Of a DNA stretch of 40,494 bases, positions 15,106 through 24,056 are shown in pieces. Numbering within the stretch: the stretch's first letter is position 1; each line of letters begins with the position of its first letter. Made by a program: the position numbers and the translations under genes. The notes beneath the pieces are model-generated. The model was given only the letters and a program-made list of their open reading frames with translations. It did no database searches and had not been told where the DNA came from. Source of the stretch: Arthrobacter sp. (lineage in GTDB: Bacteria > Actinomycetota > Actinomycetes > Actinomycetales > Micrococcaceae); contig JAPSIT010000007.1 of assembly GCA_031178585.1 (NCBI GenBank), positions 1 to 40,494 of the forward strand, given 5' to 3'.

Positions 15106-17493
15106 TCAGGGGCGCGGAGCCGGGCTCGGAGACATTTCAGCGGCCTGGCGCAGCGCTTCGATCATGCTCCGCACATCCACGACGCCCTTGCCGGCGATGT
15201 CGAAGGCCGTACCGTGGTCCACCGACGTCCGGATGACGGGCAGCCCCACAGTGATGTTGACGCCGGCCTCTATGCCGAGGACCTTGATGGGGCCGTGCCC
15301 CTGGTCGTGGTACATCGCCACGATCAGGTCATAGTCTCCGCGGCCGGCCAGGAAGAACGCCGTGTCGGCCGGCAGCGGGCCGCGGGCGTCGATGCCGTCG
15401 GCCTGGAGCTTCTCGATGGCCGGGGTGATCTTTTCAGCTTCCTCGCCGTAACCGAAGAGGCCGTTCTCGCCCGCGTGCGGGTTGATGGCGCAGACACCGA
15501 TTCTCGGGTTCTCGATCCCGGCCCGCTGCATGGCGCTGTGGCCGCGGCGTACGGTGCGTTCCACCAGGCCCGGCTCAATCTTGCTGATCGCGTCTATGAG
15601 TCCGATGTGCGTGGTCACGTGAATGACCTTCACCTTGGGCGTGGAGAGCATCATCGACACTTCCTCGACGCCCATGAAGTGCGCCAGCAGTTCAGTATGC
15701 CCCGGGTAGATGTGCCCGGCCTTGTGCAGTGCCGCCTTGTTGAGGGGAGCCGTGCAGATGCCCTGGACCTGGCCGCTCATGCCCAGCTCGCAGGCAACCC
15801 GGATGTAGTGGTACGCCGCGTTGCCGGCTTCAGCGGACTCCTGGCCCCAGGGCAAGTCTTCCGGGAGCAGCTTCGGGTCGATCACGTTGATCCGGCCGGC
15901 CTCGAAGACAGCCTCGTCCACCGTCTCCACCTCAACGATGTCGGCGTCCACACCCAGCGCCTTGGCGCCCAGCTGCAGCCGGTGGACGTCGCCGATGACC
16001 ACTGGCCGGCAATCGCGGTAGGCGCTCCCATCCAGAAGCGCTCCCACCGTCACCTCGGGGCCGACCCCGGCGCCGTCACCCATGGTCACGGCGATGAAGG
16101 GCCGGGCGTCCTGCTTGCTTGCGTTTACTGCGGGTGTCATGGGTGCTCCAGGTTCGTGGGAAAAAGGGTGAAGGTCGCTCATTGACCGAAGGTCTTTAAT
16201 TGCTGTGTAAAGCTGGACGAGCGCGGCGTCGTCGCCGAAGCTGCCGGGCTTGGTGCCCACCAGCCGCCCGTCGTCCGAAAGGCTGACCACAGCGCCGTGC
16301 TGCACCGATGCCAGCGGCGTCAGCCACCGAACGCCGAGGGCGTCGAGCACCTCGCGGGCCGTCTCACCGCCGGTGAGAATGAGGTCCGCCCCGGCTCCGG
16401 CACCCGCTGTCAGCCGTGCAAGGTTCCGAACGATCCTGCCGGACTCCTGCGGATTGACGACGTCGGCCCTGACCGTCAGGGCTGCCGGCCCGCCTGCTGC
16501 GAGGAGCTGCTGCGCCTCTGTGAGCCGGGGGAGGGAATCTTCCGGGCGCTGCAGTTCGTCCGGGCCGATCCGCAGGGCTGTGAAGCCGCCCGCTTCCAGG
16601 TTTCGCAGCTGCGCTGCTGCCCTGTCGGAAGCGGAGCCGACGGCGGCAAGCACGGGCCGGGCGCCGTCCGCCGTGGGCGGGACGTGCGACGGCGGGAGCT
16701 GGGTCTGCGCGTTTCGCGCAGGATCGGTTGGCGCAGGATCACTCGCTTCCGAAGACCAGCCGCCGAGCTTCGCGGCCAGCAGCGCTGCGATGCCGCCGGT
16801 TCCGGCCAGCACAATCCGCCGCCCGGCGGCCGTAAAGCCGAGAGCCAGCAGCGCATCGAGGACAGCCTCCAGGTCGGCCGTTGTCGCGCCGTCGACAATC
16901 ACCGTGCCGGGGCTGTGGCCCGATGGTTCTGCGGAAGGGCCGCCGGTAAGGACATCTGCCAGGAAGGCGGCCAGCCCGCCCGACCTCACCGTCGTCAGCC
17001 CGGCAAGCTGCACGGCGGAGCGGGACAGCAGGAGCTGCCCAATTTCGGCGGGCGGCGGTGCCGCCTCTGCGCGCCAGAGCCCGCTGCGGTCCAGCCGAAC
17101 GCCGTCGGCAAACGGGATGCCGCCCACCACTGTGCGGTTCAGCTGAGGCAGTGCGCCCGCCACCACAACGTGGTGTCCCAGAGCAGTCAGTGCCGTCAGT
17201 TCCGGGCCCACATTGCCGCGCCACAGGGAATCAAGCTTCTTGAACAGGACGCGCGCACCGTCGGCAGCAGAACCGCCGAAGACTGCGCTGCAGCGGGCGG
17301 CTGCCGTATCCGGCGCTACTGACCGGGTGTGTGTGTCGAACACCAGCACGTCGGCGGCGCCGGCGGCTGCAAGGTCAGCCCCGGCCTCGGTTGCGGACAG
17401 GAGGAGGCGCGTGTCCAGCCCGTGGGATGCAAAGCACTGCCCCACTTCGGCAGCGCCGGAAAAGTCATCGGCCTGGATGAGGACTTCAGTCAC
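15106..17493 (-). CDS. Fusion: four-carbon acid sugar kinase (DUF1537) + PdxA2-type 4-phosphate dehydrogenase
   Basis: One uninterrupted 795-residue frame. Residues 1 to about 425 are an acid-sugar kinase: IQADDFSGAAE (7-17, usually ADDxTGA), FKKLDSLWRGN for the substrate, LILTGGETAREVLDALG and GTKPGSFG for ATP. Residues 452-795 are a complete PdxA homologue with TMGDGAGVGPE and the three metal-ligand histidines in PGHTELLAHF, INPHAGENG and MYHDQGHGPIKV. In known pathways the separate enzymes turn D-threonate or D-erythronate into a 4-phosphate and then, by oxidation and decarboxylation, dihydroxyacetone phosphate. Substrate here is unproven. The GTG start has AAAGGAGG five bases upstream. 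Inside the frame, ATG at 16140 has its own GGAG, so free PdxA2 may also be made. It is divergent from the ABC operon. Confidence 0.9.
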   Translation of the reverse strand: MTEVLIQADDFSGAAEVGQCFASHGLDTRLLLSATEAGADLAAAGAADVLVFDTHTRSVAPDTAAARCSAVFGGSAADGARVLFKKLDSLWRGNVGPELTALTALGHHVVVAGALPQLNRTVVGGIPFADGVRLDRSGLWRAEAAPPPAEIGQLLLSRSAVQLAGLTTVRSGGLAAFLADVLTGGPSAEPSGHSPGTVIVDGATTADLEAVLDALLALGFTAAGRRIVLAGTGGIAALLAAKLGGWSSEASDPAPTDPARNAQTQLPPSHVPPTADGARPVLAAVGSASDRAAAQLRNLEAGGFTALRIGPDELQRPEDSLPRLTEAQQLLAAGGPAALTVRADVVNPQESGRIVRNLARLTAGAGAGADLILTGGETAREVLDALGVRWLTPLASVQHGAVVSLSDDGRLVGTKPGSFGDDAALVQLYTAIKDLRSMSDLHPFSHEPGAPMTPAVNASKQDARPFIAVTMGDGAGVGPEVTVGALLDGSAYRDCRPVVIGDVHRLQLGAKALGVDADIVEVETVDEAVFEAGRINVIDPKLLPEDLPWGQESAEAGNAAYHYIRVACELGMSGQVQGICTAPLNKAALHKAGHIYPGHTELLAHFMGVEEVSMMLSTPKVKVIHVTTHIGLIDAISKIEPGLVERTVRRGHSAMQRAGIENPRIGVCAINPHAGENGLFGYGEEAEKITPAIEKLQADGIDARGPLPADTAFFLAGRGDYDLIVAMYHDQGHGPIKVLGIEAGVNITVGLPVIRTSVDHGTAFDIAGKGVVDVRSMIEALRQAAEMSPSPAPRP
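16138..16153 (-). promoter_or_regulatory. Internal ribosome binding site and ATG before the PdxA2 domain
   Basis: On the leftward strand GGAG is followed by five bases and an in-frame ATG (16140) that begins exactly where PdxA homology begins (MTPAVNASKQ). It looks like the start site of an ancestral separate gene kept after fusion. Confidence 0.5.
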
Positions 17494-17532
17494 GTCGTCC
17501 TCCTTTCTTCTGGATCAGGTCTTGCAATGGAT

Positions 17533-17543
17533 CAACACTGTTG
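17533..17543. promoter_or_regulatory. Small palindrome in the kinase promoter region
   Basis: CAACACTGTTG is a perfect odd palindrome 40 bases upstream of the kinase-fusion start, where an operator for the leftward gene would be expected. It is short enough to be chance. Confidence 0.25.
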
Positions 17544-17635
17544 TAAATTCACCGACGCCGTGCATCTTCTGGACCTCCTTGGACCTTCGGGAGGAGTGTT
17601 AGGAGGCGCTGCCGGTAGCACCATCATGACACGAT

Positions 17636-17673
17636 TGCGCGAAGTGCGCCAGATGTATTGCGCATTTCGCGCA
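17636..17673. promoter_or_regulatory. Operator candidate: 14-bp inverted repeat in the divergent promoter region
   Basis: TGCGCGAAGTGCGC (17636-17649) is mirrored by TGCGCATTTCGCGCA (17659-17673), one mismatch in 14 bp, with nine bases between. Each arm is itself built of TGCGC/GCGCA half-sites. It lies 143 bases from the kinase-fusion start and 77 bases before the ABC binding-protein gene, so one regulator could control both directions. The right arm could overlap a -35 (TTGCGC, 17658-17663) with CAGAGT at 17681-17686 as -10. The cluster's DeoR protein is the nearest candidate ligand-responsive regulator, though the half-sites would also fit other families such as IclR. Confidence 0.6.
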
Positions 17674-17750
17674 GAAGTGGCAGAGTGATCCGTGTAACAC
17701 GGCGCAGGCCATCCGGCCGCCAGCCGTCCCATTCAACCGAGAGGTCAACG

Positions 17751-19325
17751 ATGACCGTTCTTCCTCAAGGAAGTGAGATCTCACGGCGCCGCCTCCTGCA
17801 GTTTGGCGCAGCCGCCGGATTTCTCCTGGGCACAGGCTCCCTGGCCGGGTGTGCCGGCCCCACGGGCTTGCCAGGACCCAGTACTCTGACCCTGGCCCTC
17901 AACAGGTCCCTCGTGAGCCTGGACAACAAGCTCAACCAGTTCGACGCCGCCGTCACCGTCCAGCGCGCCGTGCGCCAGGGGCTGACGGCCATTGGCCCCG
18001 AAACCAAGCCGGTCCTGGTTCTCGCAGAACGCTTCGAGATGACCTCGCCCACCCAGTGGACTGTCCGGCTCCGTGAGGGCGTCCGGTACTCCGACGGCAC
18101 CCCGGTGAAGATCGATGACGTCGCCACGGCACTGAAGATGTACCAGCAGGTGCAGGGTTCCTTCGTGGCAGGGTTCTTCCCCGAGTTTCCCACGGTAGTG
18201 CCCGTCGATGCCCGGACCTTCCGGATGGAATCCAAGAACCCGATCCCCATCCTCGATTCCCTGATGAGCATGATCCTGATCAGCCCTGCGGCCAAGAACA
18301 AGCCGGAGGAGCTCCAGGAAGGTGTCGGCTCCGGCCCCTACGTCGTCACGAAGTTCAACCGCGGCGCCGGTACCTACAGCCTCAAGCGCAACGAGAACTA
18401 CTGGGGCCCCGCCCCCGCGGTGGACAATGTCGAGGTCCGCTTCCTGCCTGAGGAATCCAGCCGCGTCATCGCCCTGCGCAGCGGCGAGGTGGATGTCATC
18501 GACTCCATCACGCCCGACTCGCGCGAGCAGCTCGCCGGACTTCCCGGCGTCGTGCTTAAAGAGGCCTCCAGCCTGCGGCTGAACCAGATCTTCTACAACT
18601 TCCGTAAGCCGGCCTCACACCCCCTGGCCGATGTGAAGGTCCGCGAGGCCCTCAGCTGGGCCATCGACGGCGAGGCGCTGGTCAAGGACGTGCTGGTCGA
18701 TTCCGTCAGCCAGGCCGAGGGCGTGGTGCCGTCCAGCCTCACCGGCTACTCCAAAACAGGTACCTACACCTACGACCCGGAGAAGGCCAAGGCCACCCTG
18801 AAGAGCCTCGGCGTCACGGACCTGACCCTGAAGATCATCTGGGAAACCGGTGAGTTCGCCTCCGACACCTCCGTGATGGAGGCCCTCGTGGAGATGTTCG
18901 GCAACGTGGGCGTGAAAACCCAGCTCCAGCAGTTCGAACCCGGCGGCAACATCCTGGCCTGGCGCCAGGGCAAGCAGGGCGACTGGGACCTGCTGGGCAA
19001 CGGCTTCAGCAGCCCCACCGGCCTGGCCATCACCATGATGCAGGGCATGTACGCCGGGACCGCGGAAAAGGAAAAGACCCGCGACACCTACCAGGGCTAC
19101 GTGGTTCCGGATGTGGAAGCCAAGATCCGTGCCGCCTCCTCCGAGGTGGATCCGGTCCGTCGGCAGGAGTTGCTCGCCACCGCGCAGAAGGCCATCTGGG
19201 ACACCTGGCCCTGTGCCTGGGCGTTCGTGCCGAAGTCCGTGCTCGCGCACCGGGAGCGGGTCTCCGGAGTGAACCTGGCGCCCACCAACTCCTACCCCCT
19301 TGTTGATGTCCGGCTGGAGGCCTGA
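17751..19325 (+). CDS. ABC transporter substrate-binding lipoprotein (family 5, peptide/opine type)
   Basis: A 524-residue SBP_bac_5 protein. GAGAGG six bases before ATG 17751 fixes the start. SRRRLLQFGAAAGFLLGTGSLAGC holds a Tat-like twin-arginine motif (11-16) and a lipobox LAGC with cysteine 34, so it is probably exported folded and lipid-anchored. TQWTVRLREGVRYSDGTPV and LKRNENYWG are signatures of the dipeptide/oligopeptide/nickel binding class. It delivers its ligand to the two permeases encoded next, three bases downstream. The family carries peptides, opines, oligosaccharides and glycoconjugates; the context of acid-sugar enzymes suggests a sugar-acid conjugate. The start of the rightward operon, opposite the kinase fusion. 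Confidence 0.92.
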   Translation: MTVLPQGSEISRRRLLQFGAAAGFLLGTGSLAGCAGPTGLPGPSTLTLALNRSLVSLDNKLNQFDAAVTVQRAVRQGLTAIGPETKPVLVLAERFEMTSPTQWTVRLREGVRYSDGTPVKIDDVATALKMYQQVQGSFVAGFFPEFPTVVPVDARTFRMESKNPIPILDSLMSMILISPAAKNKPEELQEGVGSGPYVVTKFNRGAGTYSLKRNENYWGPAPAVDNVEVRFLPEESSRVIALRSGEVDVIDSITPDSREQLAGLPGVVLKEASSLRLNQIFYNFRKPASHPLADVKVREALSWAIDGEALVKDVLVDSVSQAEGVVPSSLTGYSKTGTYTYDPEKAKATLKSLGVTDLTLKIIWETGEFASDTSVMEALVEMFGNVGVKTQLQQFEPGGNILAWRQGKQGDWDLLGNGFSSPTGLAITMMQGMYAGTAEKEKTRDTYQGYVVPDVEAKIRAASSEVDPVRRQELLATAQKAIWDTWPCAWAFVPKSVLAHRERVSGVNLAPTNSYPLVDVRLEA

Positions 19326-19328
19326 GTC

Positions 19329-20264
19329 ATGACGAACTACATCCTCAAGCGGCTCGGGCAAGGCCTGCTGACCGTCTTCCTGACGGTCTCCACGGTCTTC
19401 ATCCTGATCCGCATGGCACCCGGCGACCCGGCCGTTTCCTACGCCGGGCCGCTGGCCACCACAGAACAGCTCGCCAGGGTCCGTGAGCAGTTCGGGCTGG
19501 ACCGGCCGGTGCTGGAGCAGTACTGGATCTTCCTGCAGCAGCTCTTTACGGGCAACCTGGGCACCTCCTACTCCTTCCAGGCCCCGGCCATGCAGGTGGT
19601 GTCCGAACGCATGCCGTACACGCTCACGCTCGCCACCGCGTCCATCCTGCTCACAGCCGTCGTCGCCATCCCGCTGGGCGTGTGGATGGCGCGCCGGCCG
19701 GACACCAACCGGGAACTCGGCGTCAACGTCCTCACCATCGCCGGGCAGTCCATGCCGGACTTCTGGACGGGCATCATGCTCCTCACCGGGTTCGCCGTCC
19801 TGATCCCGCTCTTCCCGGCCTCGGGCTTCGCCACGTGGGGCGGGCTGGTGCTCCCCACCGTCACCATCGCCATCCTGCAGATTGCACTGATATCCCGGAT
19901 GGTGCGGCGGGAGATGACCGCCAACTTCGCCGCCCCGTACCTGACCGTGGCACGGTCCAGGGGGATCGGCAATTCGGCGCTGACGTGGCGCTACGCCATG
20001 GGCAACTCCGCCATCCCGGTCTTCACCGCCCTCGGCACCCGCTTCGCCGCCATGCTCAACGGCGTCGTGGTGGTGGAGGTCGTGTTCGCCTGGCCCGGCG
20101 TCGGATCCCTCATTGTCCGGGCGCTCGAAACCCGCGATTACCCCCTCATCCAGGCAACCGTCCTGCTGACGGCACTGCTGGCCGTAGCCGTCCAGCTCAT
20201 CATCGACCTCGCCTACCCGCTCCTTGATCCCCGCGTTCGTCTTGGAAAGGCGGCAACAGCATGA
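19329..20264 (+). CDS. ABC transporter permease, DppB/GsiC type
   Basis: A 311-residue integral membrane protein with six predicted spans. YILKRLGQGLLTVFLTVSTVFILIRMAPGDP is the typical start of the first permease of peptide-type importers, including the RMxPGDP motif after TM1. The cytoplasmic EAA loop, which couples to the ATPase, is at about 206-232 (YLTVARSRGIG). It starts three bases after the binding-protein gene and overlaps the next permease by four bases (ATGA), so these are translationally coupled. Confidence 0.93.
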   Translation: MTNYILKRLGQGLLTVFLTVSTVFILIRMAPGDPAVSYAGPLATTEQLARVREQFGLDRPVLEQYWIFLQQLFTGNLGTSYSFQAPAMQVVSERMPYTLTLATASILLTAVVAIPLGVWMARRPDTNRELGVNVLTIAGQSMPDFWTGIMLLTGFAVLIPLFPASGFATWGGLVLPTVTIAILQIALISRMVRREMTANFAAPYLTVARSRGIGNSALTWRYAMGNSAIPVFTALGTRFAAMLNGVVVVEVVFAWPGVGSLIVRALETRDYPLIQATVLLTALLAVAVQLIIDLAYPLLDPRVRLGKAATA

Positions 20265-21202
20265 GCCTCAGCGACACCGCAACGCCTTCTGCAGGAGGAC
20301 TGCCAGGCGCACAACCGTCCCGGACGCCCTCACCCAGCGCCGTCACCAAGGAACTGATCGCGAAGGCAGGCGCCACCCGCCGCCGCAACGCCGCGAAGTG
20401 GAAGCTGCGCATCGGCGCCGTCTGCACGCTGATTGTCATCATTCCCATCCTGCTGGCCCAGGTGCTTCCGCTGCCGGACGCGAACCACCAGGACCTCTCG
20501 GCACGCCGGCTCGCCCCATTCGTTGACGGGCACCTGTTCGGCACCGACCAGCTGGGCCGCGACCTGCTCTCCCGCGTCCTGCACGGCGGCCAGGTCTCCC
20601 TGACCATTGGCATCCTGGCCGTGGTGGTCTCCGGCGCCATCGGCATCCTCCTCGGCGCCGCCGCCGGCTACTTCGGCGGCTGGGTGGATACAGTGGTCTC
20701 CCGCCTCCTCGAGGCACAGATGTCCCTGCCGCTCCTGATGATGCTGCTCCTGGTGGTGGCGCTCTTCGGCCCGTCCATCCCCGTGATCACGTTCGTGATC
20801 GCCATAGCCCAATGGCCCGAAGTGGCGAGGCTGACCAGGTCCATGGTGCTGGTGGAGCGCGAGAAGCCCTACGTCTCCGCAGCCCGCATCCTGGGCCTCC
20901 ACCGCATCCAGATCCTGGCCCAGCACATCATCCCCAACGTCATCAAGCAGGCGACCCTGGTGGTCCTGCTGCTCCTGGCCCAGGCCGTGCTGCTCGAAAG
21001 CGCGCTCAGCTTCCTTGGCGCCGGACCCCAGCGCCCGTTCGCCACCTGGGGCCGCATCATCTCTGACGGCCAGGACTACATCACCACGTCCTGGTGGATG
21101 GTCACCCTGCCCGGCCTGGTGATCGTGCTGATGGTGGTGGGCGTGAACCTGCTGGGCGACGGCCTCCGCGACCGCCCCCGCCGCAAGAAGAAGGGTGCCT
21201 GA
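20261..21202 (+). CDS. ABC transporter permease, DppC/GsiD type
   Basis: A 313-residue second permease. A 45-residue polar N-terminus precedes TM1; FGTDQLGRDLLSRVLHGGQVSL is the hallmark LGTDxLGRD segment of the DppC class, and the EAA loop YVSAARILGLHRIQI lies at about 205-220. It ends in a basic cytoplasmic tail. Overlaps the first permease by ATGA and is followed after one base by the first ATPase. Confidence 0.93.
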   Translation: MSLSDTATPSAGGLPGAQPSRTPSPSAVTKELIAKAGATRRRNAAKWKLRIGAVCTLIVIIPILLAQVLPLPDANHQDLSARRLAPFVDGHLFGTDQLGRDLLSRVLHGGQVSLTIGILAVVVSGAIGILLGAAAGYFGGWVDTVVSRLLEAQMSLPLLMMLLLVVALFGPSIPVITFVIAIAQWPEVARLTRSMVLVEREKPYVSAARILGLHRIQILAQHIIPNVIKQATLVVLLLLAQAVLLESALSFLGAGPQRPFATWGRIISDGQDYITTSWWMVTLPGLVIVLMVVGVNLLGDGLRDRPRRKKKGA

Positions 21203-21203
21203 C

Positions 21204-22157
21204 ATGAACGCACAACCCGGCCCTGGCCGAACCAACACAGTTCACACTGACTCCAACCACACCGAACCGGCCCTGCTGGAGGTCCGCGACTTCCAGGTGG
21301 AGCTGATCACCGACACCGGCATCATCCGCGCCGTGGATGCGGTTAACTTCAGCATCCACCGCGGCGAAACTGTCACCATCATCGGCGAGTCCGGTTCCGG
21401 AAAATCGACGACGGCGATGGGCATCCTCCGGCTGCTCCCGGACGACCTGGCGGTGCTTTCCGGCGCCGTGCTCATCGACGGCGTGGACGTGGTGGCCGAG
21501 CCCAAGGCGATCGGCAAGGTCCGCGGCCGTACGGTCGCGCTGATCCCGCAGGACCCCATGACCGCGCTGAGTCCCGTTCACTCCATCGGCAGCCTTCTGT
21601 CCGAAGCCATCCGCGTTGCCGGAGCCGCCTCCAAGGACAAGGACGCCGTCCGCGCCCGGGCCATCCGGCTGCTGGAACAGGTGCACATCCCCACCCCGGA
21701 AGTGCAGCTGAAGAAGTACCCGCACCAGCTGTCCGGCGGCATGCTGCAGCGCGTGCTGATAGCGATCGCCCTTGCCAGCGAGCCGCAGCTCCTCGTGGCC
21801 GACGAGCCCACCTCCGCACTGGACGTCACGGTGCAGGCCGGCATCCTCGACCTCCTGCTGGAACTGCAGGAGCAGCGCGGCATCGGCATCCTGATGATCA
21901 CCCACGACCTCGGCGTCGCCCGGCTGATCTCGGACCGCATCAACGTGATGAAGGACGGCTCCTTTGTCGAGTCCGGCGACGTCCAGCAGATCGTGGAACA
22001 CCCGTCCACCGAGTACACCCGCAGCCTGCTGGCGGCCGTTCCGGTCCTGGGGCCGTGGGACGAGACCCCGGCCGGCACCGGTGACACCACCGCGACCGGC
22101 CCTATTTCCCCGACGGATAACTCCGCCCTCACCAGCACAGGAGCCCAGCATGACTAA
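21204..22157 (+). CDS. ABC transporter ATP-binding protein, DppD type
   Basis: A 317-residue ATPase. Walker A GESGSGKST (61-69), Q-loop PQDPMTAL, signature LSGGM (176-180), Walker B LLVADEPTSALD (196-207) and the switch His in MITHDLG are all present, so it should be active. I use ATG 21204 over an overlapping GTG at 21195; the difference is three residues. The C-terminal extension after the nucleotide-binding domain is typical of peptide-type importers but is Thr/Pro-rich and shorter than usual. It overlaps the next gene by eight bases. Confidence 0.92.
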   Translation: MNAQPGPGRTNTVHTDSNHTEPALLEVRDFQVELITDTGIIRAVDAVNFSIHRGETVTIIGESGSGKSTTAMGILRLLPDDLAVLSGAVLIDGVDVVAEPKAIGKVRGRTVALIPQDPMTALSPVHSIGSLLSEAIRVAGAASKDKDAVRARAIRLLEQVHIPTPEVQLKKYPHQLSGGMLQRVLIAIALASEPQLLVADEPTSALDVTVQAGILDLLLELQEQRGIGILMITHDLGVARLISDRINVMKDGSFVESGDVQQIVEHPSTEYTRSLLAAVPVLGPWDETPAGTGDTTATGPISPTDNSALTSTGAQHD

Positions 22158-22977
22158 GCCGTTCCTCTCCGTCGAAAACCTCGTGGTGGACTACCACGTG
22201 CCCAGCGGTACGTTCCGTGCCGTGGACGACGTCTCCTTTTCCGTGGACAAAGGCAAGACAATCGCCGTCGTTGGTGAATCTGGCTGCGGAAAATCCACGA
22301 TTGCCAAGGCTCTGATGCGGCTCGTCACGCCGGCCGGGGGACGGATCGTGCTGGACGGCACGGACCTGGCCCCGCTCAGCGAAGCCAAGCTGCGGCCGCT
22401 GCGCTCCAAATTCCAGATGGTCTTCCAGGACCCGTACGGTTCCCTGGATCCGCATCTCACCGCCCAGGAGATTGTGGCCGAGCCGCTGAAGCTGCAGGGC
22501 GTCCGGTCCAAGGCCGAGCGGCACAAGGCAGCCGCGAAGCTGATCGACCAGGTGGGCCTGCCGGCCAGGTCCCTGGACAGGCACCCCGCGGAATTCTCCG
22601 GCGGCCAGCGGCAGCGTATCGGCATTGCCCGGGCGCTAGCCTCCAAGCCGCAACTGCTGGTCTGTGACGAGGCCACCAGCGCGCTCGACGTGTCGGTTCA
22701 GGCCCAGGTGCTGCGGCTGCTGAAGTCCATCCAGGAGGAGACGGGCATCACCTACGTTTTCATCTCGCACAACCTTGGCGTGGTGCAGGAGATCAGCGAT
22801 AGCGTCATGGTTATGCAGCGCGGCAGGCTCGTGGAGTCCGGCAGCACTGCATCCGTGCTGACCGCGCCCAAGGAGGACTACACCCGCAAGCTGCGCCGCG
22901 CAGCCCTGGACCCGTCCACCATGCGGGGCCTCAAGCCCCGCCACGTAGTCCGCTCGCTGGCGCTGAAAGGCGCCTGA
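22150..22977 (+). CDS. ABC transporter ATP-binding protein, DppF type
   Basis: A 276-residue ATPase starting at ATG 22150, with AGGAG six bases upstream, inside the end of the preceding gene. Walker A GESGCGKST (42-50), FQDPYGSLDP, the signature FSGGQRQR, Walker B LLVCDEATSALD and FISHNLG are intact. It pairs with the DppD-type subunit to drive import. This completes a five-gene importer (binding protein, two permeases, two ATPases). A 54-base gap separates it from the metabolic genes that follow. Confidence 0.92.
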   Translation: MTKPFLSVENLVVDYHVPSGTFRAVDDVSFSVDKGKTIAVVGESGCGKSTIAKALMRLVTPAGGRIVLDGTDLAPLSEAKLRPLRSKFQMVFQDPYGSLDPHLTAQEIVAEPLKLQGVRSKAERHKAAAKLIDQVGLPARSLDRHPAEFSGGQRQRIGIARALASKPQLLVCDEATSALDVSVQAQVLRLLKSIQEETGITYVFISHNLGVVQEISDSVMVMQRGRLVESGSTASVLTAPKEDYTRKLRRAALDPSTMRGLKPRHVVRSLALKGA

Positions 22978-23031
22978 GCCGGACGCCGGCCCCGCACCTG
23001 ACCGATACTGCAACCACGAGGAATCACACGC

Positions 23032-24021
23032 ATGAGCAAGCAGCCAGAAGGCACCCCGGTGGACGGCTTGAAGCTACCCATCTCCAGGCTGGTCCTGGGC
23101 ACCATGACGTTCGGCGACACGGCTGACGAGGCCACCGCCGGACGCATGATGGACGAAGCACTGAACGCCGGCATCACCACCATCGACACCGCCAACGCCT
23201 ACGTCGGCGGCGTGACCGAGGAAATGCTGTCCCGCCTCCTGAAGGGCCGGCGGGACGAGGTGATCCTCGCCTCCAAGGCGGGCATGCCGCACGCGGACCA
23301 CGGACAGCACTCGCCGCTGTCCCCGCAGGGTCTGCGCAACAGCGTGGAAGGAAGCCTGCGCCGGCTAGGCGCTGACAGCCTCGACCTGTTCTACCTGCAC
23401 CAGCCGGACCGTGCCACCCCGCTGCAGGACACCCTGGGCACGGTGGCCGAGCTCGCCGCCGAGGGCAAGATCGGGGCCCTGGGTGTCTCCAACTTCGCAG
23501 CCTGGCAGATTGCCGACGTCATCCATGTGGCCCGCGAAGTAGGGGCACCGCAGCCGGTGGTGGCCCAGCAGCTCTACAACCTTGTGGCCCGGCGGGTGGA
23601 GGAGGAGTACCTTGAGTTCGCCGCCACCCACAACGTCCACACTATGGTCTACAACCCGTTGGGCGGCGGCCTGCTGACTGGCCGGCACAGCTTCGAATCC
23701 AAGCCGGCCGAAGGACGCTTCGGTGACTCCAAGCTCGCCGCCATGTACACCCAGCGTTACTGGGACAAGCAGCTATTCGACGCTGTCACGGCCCTGACGG
23801 CAATTGCCGACAATGCCGGCATCGGCCTCGTCGAGCTGTCACTGCGCTGGCTCGCCTACCGCGACGGTGTCGGCTCCATGCTGCTTGGCGGGTCCAAGGT
23901 GGAACAGCTGCAGGCGAACATCGCCGCCGTCGCCAAGGGCGCGCTGCCCCGGGACGTGACCGAAGCCTGCGACGCCGTCGGCGCCGGGCTCCGCGGCCCC
24001 ATGCCCGCCTACAACCGCTGA
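23032..24021 (+). CDS. Aldo/keto reductase
   Basis: A 329-residue NADP(H)-dependent oxidoreductase of the TIM-barrel AKR family. The catalytic tetrad is visible: Asp52 and Tyr57 in IDTANAYVGG, Lys82 in ASKAG and His123 in YLHQPD. GVSNFAAWQ (about 153-161) and the C-terminal SLRWLAYRDGVGSMLLGGSK are also standard. GAGGAA precedes the ATG. In this cluster it may oxidise or reduce a carbonyl/hydroxyl of a sugar acid or of the aldehyde released by an aldolase. It resembles the YajO/Tas type of AKRs rather than aldose reductases. Confidence 0.9.
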   Translation: MSKQPEGTPVDGLKLPISRLVLGTMTFGDTADEATAGRMMDEALNAGITTIDTANAYVGGVTEEMLSRLLKGRRDEVILASKAGMPHADHGQHSPLSPQGLRNSVEGSLRRLGADSLDLFYLHQPDRATPLQDTLGTVAELAAEGKIGALGVSNFAAWQIADVIHVAREVGAPQPVVAQQLYNLVARRVEEEYLEFAATHNVHTMVYNPLGGGLLTGRHSFESKPAEGRFGDSKLAAMYTQRYWDKQLFDAVTALTAIADNAGIGLVELSLRWLAYRDGVGSMLLGGSKVEQLQANIAAVAKGALPRDVTEACDAVGAGLRGPMPAYNR

Positions 24022-24056
24022 CCAAGACCCACACGAACTGAAGGTAGAAGATCAAG

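Noticed and set aside
16297..17322. 341-residue rightward frame opposite the kinase domain
   Set aside because: Gln/Arg/Gly/Cys-rich, no family, fully opposite DUF1537 motifs.
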